The notes beneath the pieces were generated by a model. That model saw only the letters and a list, made by a program, of their open reading frames with translations. It searched no databases and was not told the DNA's origin. A DNA stretch of 8,137 nucleotides from Elusimicrobiota bacterium (GTDB lineage: Bacteria > CG03 > SLGR01 > PWQF01): NCBI GenBank assembly GCA_003556865.1, contig PWQF01000105.1, positions 1 through 8,137 of the forward strand, in the 5' to 3' direction. Every line of letters begins with the position of its first letter. The stretch's first letter is position 1. A program made the position numbers and the translations under genes. Positions 6,424 through 8,137 of the stretch are shown here, in pieces.

Positions 6424-7055
6424 GCAGCAGAAAAAAAAATAGATTTAAAACAGGTATGGCCGTTCTTCTGGTTTCGGCCCTTGTCGGTGTGGGGGTTGTT
6501 TTGCGTTACGGGGACGTAAACCTTTCGCAGGACCTGATAGAGGTGGGCAGGCAGAACCAGCCGCTGCGCTCCGACTCCCGTTTTATGGGAAGGTATGCTA
6601 ACCCGGTTTATCACTTTATTTTTGCCGGGCTTCTTATATTTGGGTTTCTGGGAAGGAAAGACCCTAAAAAAAAGAAGTACCTGAGGGTGGCCCTTTTATA
6701 TATAGCTGTCCAGGTTATAGCCTCGGGCATAATAACCCAGGGTATAAAGATGGCGGTGGGAAGCCCCCGCCCCCGCCAGGCCAGGCAGGAAGGTTACCAG
6801 CGGATCCCTTTCAGTAAAAGCACCAGGTACCGCTCTTTCCCTTCCGGACACTCCTCGGACGCCTTCAGCTCCGCGGGCGTGGTATGGATGTCTGCCAAGT
6901 CTCCCCTGCTGGTAGCTTTCAGCTTTGGCTATTCCGGAATGATAGCCTTAAGCAGGGTATTTGCCGACAGGCATTATTTACTGGATATAACAGGGGGAAT
7001 GGTAATAGGTTTCGGAACAGCCCTGATTGTTATGTATAAAAAATACAGGGAATAG
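6420..7055 (+). CDS. PAP2-family membrane phosphatase
   Basis: This is a 211-residue type-2 phosphatidic-acid-phosphatase (PAP2/BcrC-PgpB-like) membrane enzyme. Such enzymes hydrolyse lipid phosphates, including undecaprenyl pyrophosphate, phosphatidylglycerol phosphate and lipid A phosphates, usually at the periplasmic face. All three catalytic motifs are present: KMAVGSPRP (K110, R117, P118; pattern Kx6RP), PSGH (141-144) and SRVFADRHYLLD (S178, R179, H185, D189; pattern SRx5Hx3D). Hydrophobic segments lie near 13-30, 62-78, 90-109, 148-159, 161-177 and 190-206. The start is uncertain: TTG 6420 has no good Shine-Dalgarno but overlaps the stop of a small upstream ORF, while ATG 6456 (residue 13) falls at the first hydrophobic segment with AGG too close. 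The frame is open upstream without an ATG. Between two ligase-like genes, recycling of the polyprenyl carrier is the most natural role, but this is an inference. Confidence 0.92.
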   Translation: MSSRKKNRFKTGMAVLLVSALVGVGVVLRYGDVNLSQDLIEVGRQNQPLRSDSRFMGRYANPVYHFIFAGLLIFGFLGRKDPKKKKYLRVALLYIAVQVIASGIITQGIKMAVGSPRPRQARQEGYQRIPFSKSTRYRSFPSGHSSDAFSSAGVVWMSAKSPLLVAFSFGYSGMIALSRVFADRHYLLDITGGMVIGFGTALIVMYKKYRE

Positions 7056-7058
7056 ATT

Positions 7059-7063
7059 AGGAG
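7059..7063 (+). promoter_or_regulatory. Ribosome binding site for the second ligase/polymerase-like gene
   Basis: AGGAG lies 10 bases before the ATG at 7074, in the 18-base gap after the PAP2 stop. It is the clearest Shine-Dalgarno in the window and fixes the start of the right-edge gene. Confidence 0.6.
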
Positions 7064-7073
7064 TAGTTTTTCA

Positions 7074-8137
7074 ATGTCCTTTAATTCAGCTAAGGCAGAA
7101 ACTTTTTTTCTTGACAGGGGCCTGATTGTTCTGGCCCTTGGCGCCGCTTTTTCCCAGGATTTAATGCATGCCGGGTTTATAATGCTTTTAATATCATTTA
7201 TAATTAAAACCCTTAAAGGCAGAATAAAATTTATCTATACAGGACTGGAGACTCCCGTTATGGTTTTTCTGGGGGCAGGGGTCTTAAGCTCTCTTTTATC
7301 ACCTTCTCCGGCCGGCGCCTTTCTTTATTTTATGGAAAGGTTCTGGTATATTCTCTTTCTTTATATGGCTGTATATCTTTTCGGTGAAAAGGAACTTAAA
7401 AAATTCACTCTTTTCCTGGCCTGGACCGGCATAGGCCTTGCCATATACACCATACTGCAGTCTTTTGCCGGGCTTAATTTTAACCTGGAGTTTACGATAG
7501 GCGAGATCATAAGGTTTTCTCCCCCGCAGCTGACCGAGGTATTCCGCATCGGGGAGCACCCTGTTTACGCCGGGATCGGAATATTCGGAAGGATAAGAGA
7601 GTTCGGGATCCAGATGCTTATGCTTATCTTTTTCATATACGGGGCCTTCAGGAAACAGTGGGGTCTTTTTCTTGCCCTGGCCGCTCTGATACTAAGCTTC
7701 AGCTATCAGGTCTGGATAGGCCTCTTTGCCCTGCCCGTATACCTGGTTTTCAGTAAAAAAAGATATTTCCCTGCCGCGGCGGTTTCCCTTTTTCTAACTG
7801 TCCTGTTTCTTCTTCTTCCCGGATTTACTTTTAACGGGGAAGGGTTTGTCCTGCTTTCCCGGTTCTTTAAAGCAGATATTCTTACCCTATTAAGCGGCAC
7901 CGGCTTCGGACTCTTCAGGGAAGTGATTGGGGAAAAGGCCGGTATCGGCGCCCCCCAGTCCCTTTATCTGAAAATGCTGGCAGAAGGGGGTCTTATTCTC
8001 CTTGGAGCTTTTATATTTTTTATTATAAGGTATTACCGCCTTTACTTTTCAGTTCCTCCTTCCACAAAGGAAATATGGCGAAAAAATCATTACGGATGCA
8101 TCCTGGCCCTTACCGGAGCCCTTATAGCGGCTGCGGC
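7074..8137 (+). CDS. O-antigen ligase/polymerase-like membrane protein lacking canonical motif residues, 3'-truncated by the window edge
   Basis: An uninterrupted frame of 354 codons runs from ATG 7074 to the right edge with no stop, so the C-terminus is missing. The translation (MSFNSAKAETFFLDRGLIVL at the start) is strongly hydrophobic throughout, with about ten predicted membrane segments. The layout matches Wzy/WaaL-type proteins: an N-terminal LLSPSPAGAF block followed by FWYILFLYMAVYLF, then GEHPVYAGIGIFG, a membrane pair, a short periplasmic loop, LSGTGFG, and SLYLKMLAEGGL corresponding to the HNxxLQxLxEGG region. However, the usual SRxG/SRxxW motif is SYQVW at 210-214 (Arg replaced), and the position of the usual H-x-x-N is GAPQS at 292-296 (no His). 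It could be a divergent polymerase, a regulator or partner of the first ligase, or an enzyme with a different mechanism. It is 18 bases behind the PAP2 gene and presumably in the same operon. Confidence 0.8.
   Translation, partial: MSFNSAKAETFFLDRGLIVLALGAAFSQDLMHAGFIMLLISFIIKTLKGRIKFIYTGLETPVMVFLGAGVLSSLLSPSPAGAFLYFMERFWYILFLYMAVYLFGEKELKKFTLFLAWTGIGLAIYTILQSFAGLNFNLEFTIGEIIRFSPPQLTEVFRIGEHPVYAGIGIFGRIREFGIQMLMLIFFIYGAFRKQWGLFLALAALILSFSYQVWIGLFALPVYLVFSKKRYFPAAAVSLFLTVLFLLLPGFTFNGEGFVLLSRFFKADILTLLSGTGFGLFREVIGEKAGIGAPQSLYLKMLAEGGLILLGAFIFFIIRYYRLYFSVPPSTKEIWRKNHYGCILALTGALIAAA

Noticed and set aside
7299..7900. Minus-strand frames of 62-86 residues near the right edge
   Set aside because: They are antisense to the open ligase/polymerase-like frame that runs from 7074 to the edge with a good ribosome site. 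They have no motifs.

Overview
The window is part of a bacterial gene cluster for surface polysaccharides: O-antigen, lipopolysaccharide (LPS) core or exopolysaccharide. It encodes four glycosyltransferases of at least three fold or family types, two multi-spanning membrane proteins of the O-antigen ligase/polymerase (WaaL/Wzy) type, one PAP2-family lipid phosphatase, and the C-terminal part of a P-loop kinase-like protein. An O-antigen-ligase-like protein suggests a Gram-negative (diderm) host. Codon use is rich in ATA (Ile), AGG/CGG (Arg) and AAA/AAG (Lys), base composition is moderate, and Shine-Dalgarno sequences are often weak. Together these hint at a poorly sampled or uncultivated lineage, but the taxon cannot be fixed from this sequence. 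I see no rRNA, tRNA, CRISPR array, transposase or confident terminator.

Layout, left to right. (a) 2-1725, plus strand: the 3' part of a P-loop kinase-like gene, open from the left edge, coupled by an ATGA overlap to a CgeB/YkvP-type glycosyltransferase. (b) 1711-3851, minus strand: a GT2-like glycosyltransferase followed by a GT4-type glycosyltransferase. The GT4 gene converges on the CgeB-type gene with a 15-bp overlap of the coding ends. (c) 3852-3977: a short divergent intergenic region with a plausible sigma-70-type promoter in each direction, the two -35 boxes separated by one base. (d) 3978 to the right edge, plus strand: a second GT4 glycosyltransferase, an O-antigen-ligase-like protein with intact family motifs, a possible 23-codon small ORF, a PAP2 phosphatase with all three catalytic motifs, and a second ligase/polymerase-like membrane protein that runs off the window.

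How the genes may work together (inference): the glycosyltransferases build a glycan on a polyprenyl carrier at the cytoplasmic face, a ligase or polymerase transfers or extends it at the periplasmic face, and the PAP2 enzyme dephosphorylates the released polyprenyl (pyro)phosphate or another lipid phosphate. The P-loop protein may phosphorylate a sugar, lipid or nucleotide precursor, but its substrate is unknown.

The most notable points are: the second ligase-like protein lacks the Arg and His/Asn motif residues that the first one has; the region just before the PAP2 gene has an unusual TTG start, a small overlapping ORF and an A AAA AAG slippery heptamer that would join the two frames; and the left-edge kinase-like gene extends upstream of its apparent TTG start and carries a Walker A motif there. 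I found no clear evidence for a wholly new kind of system.
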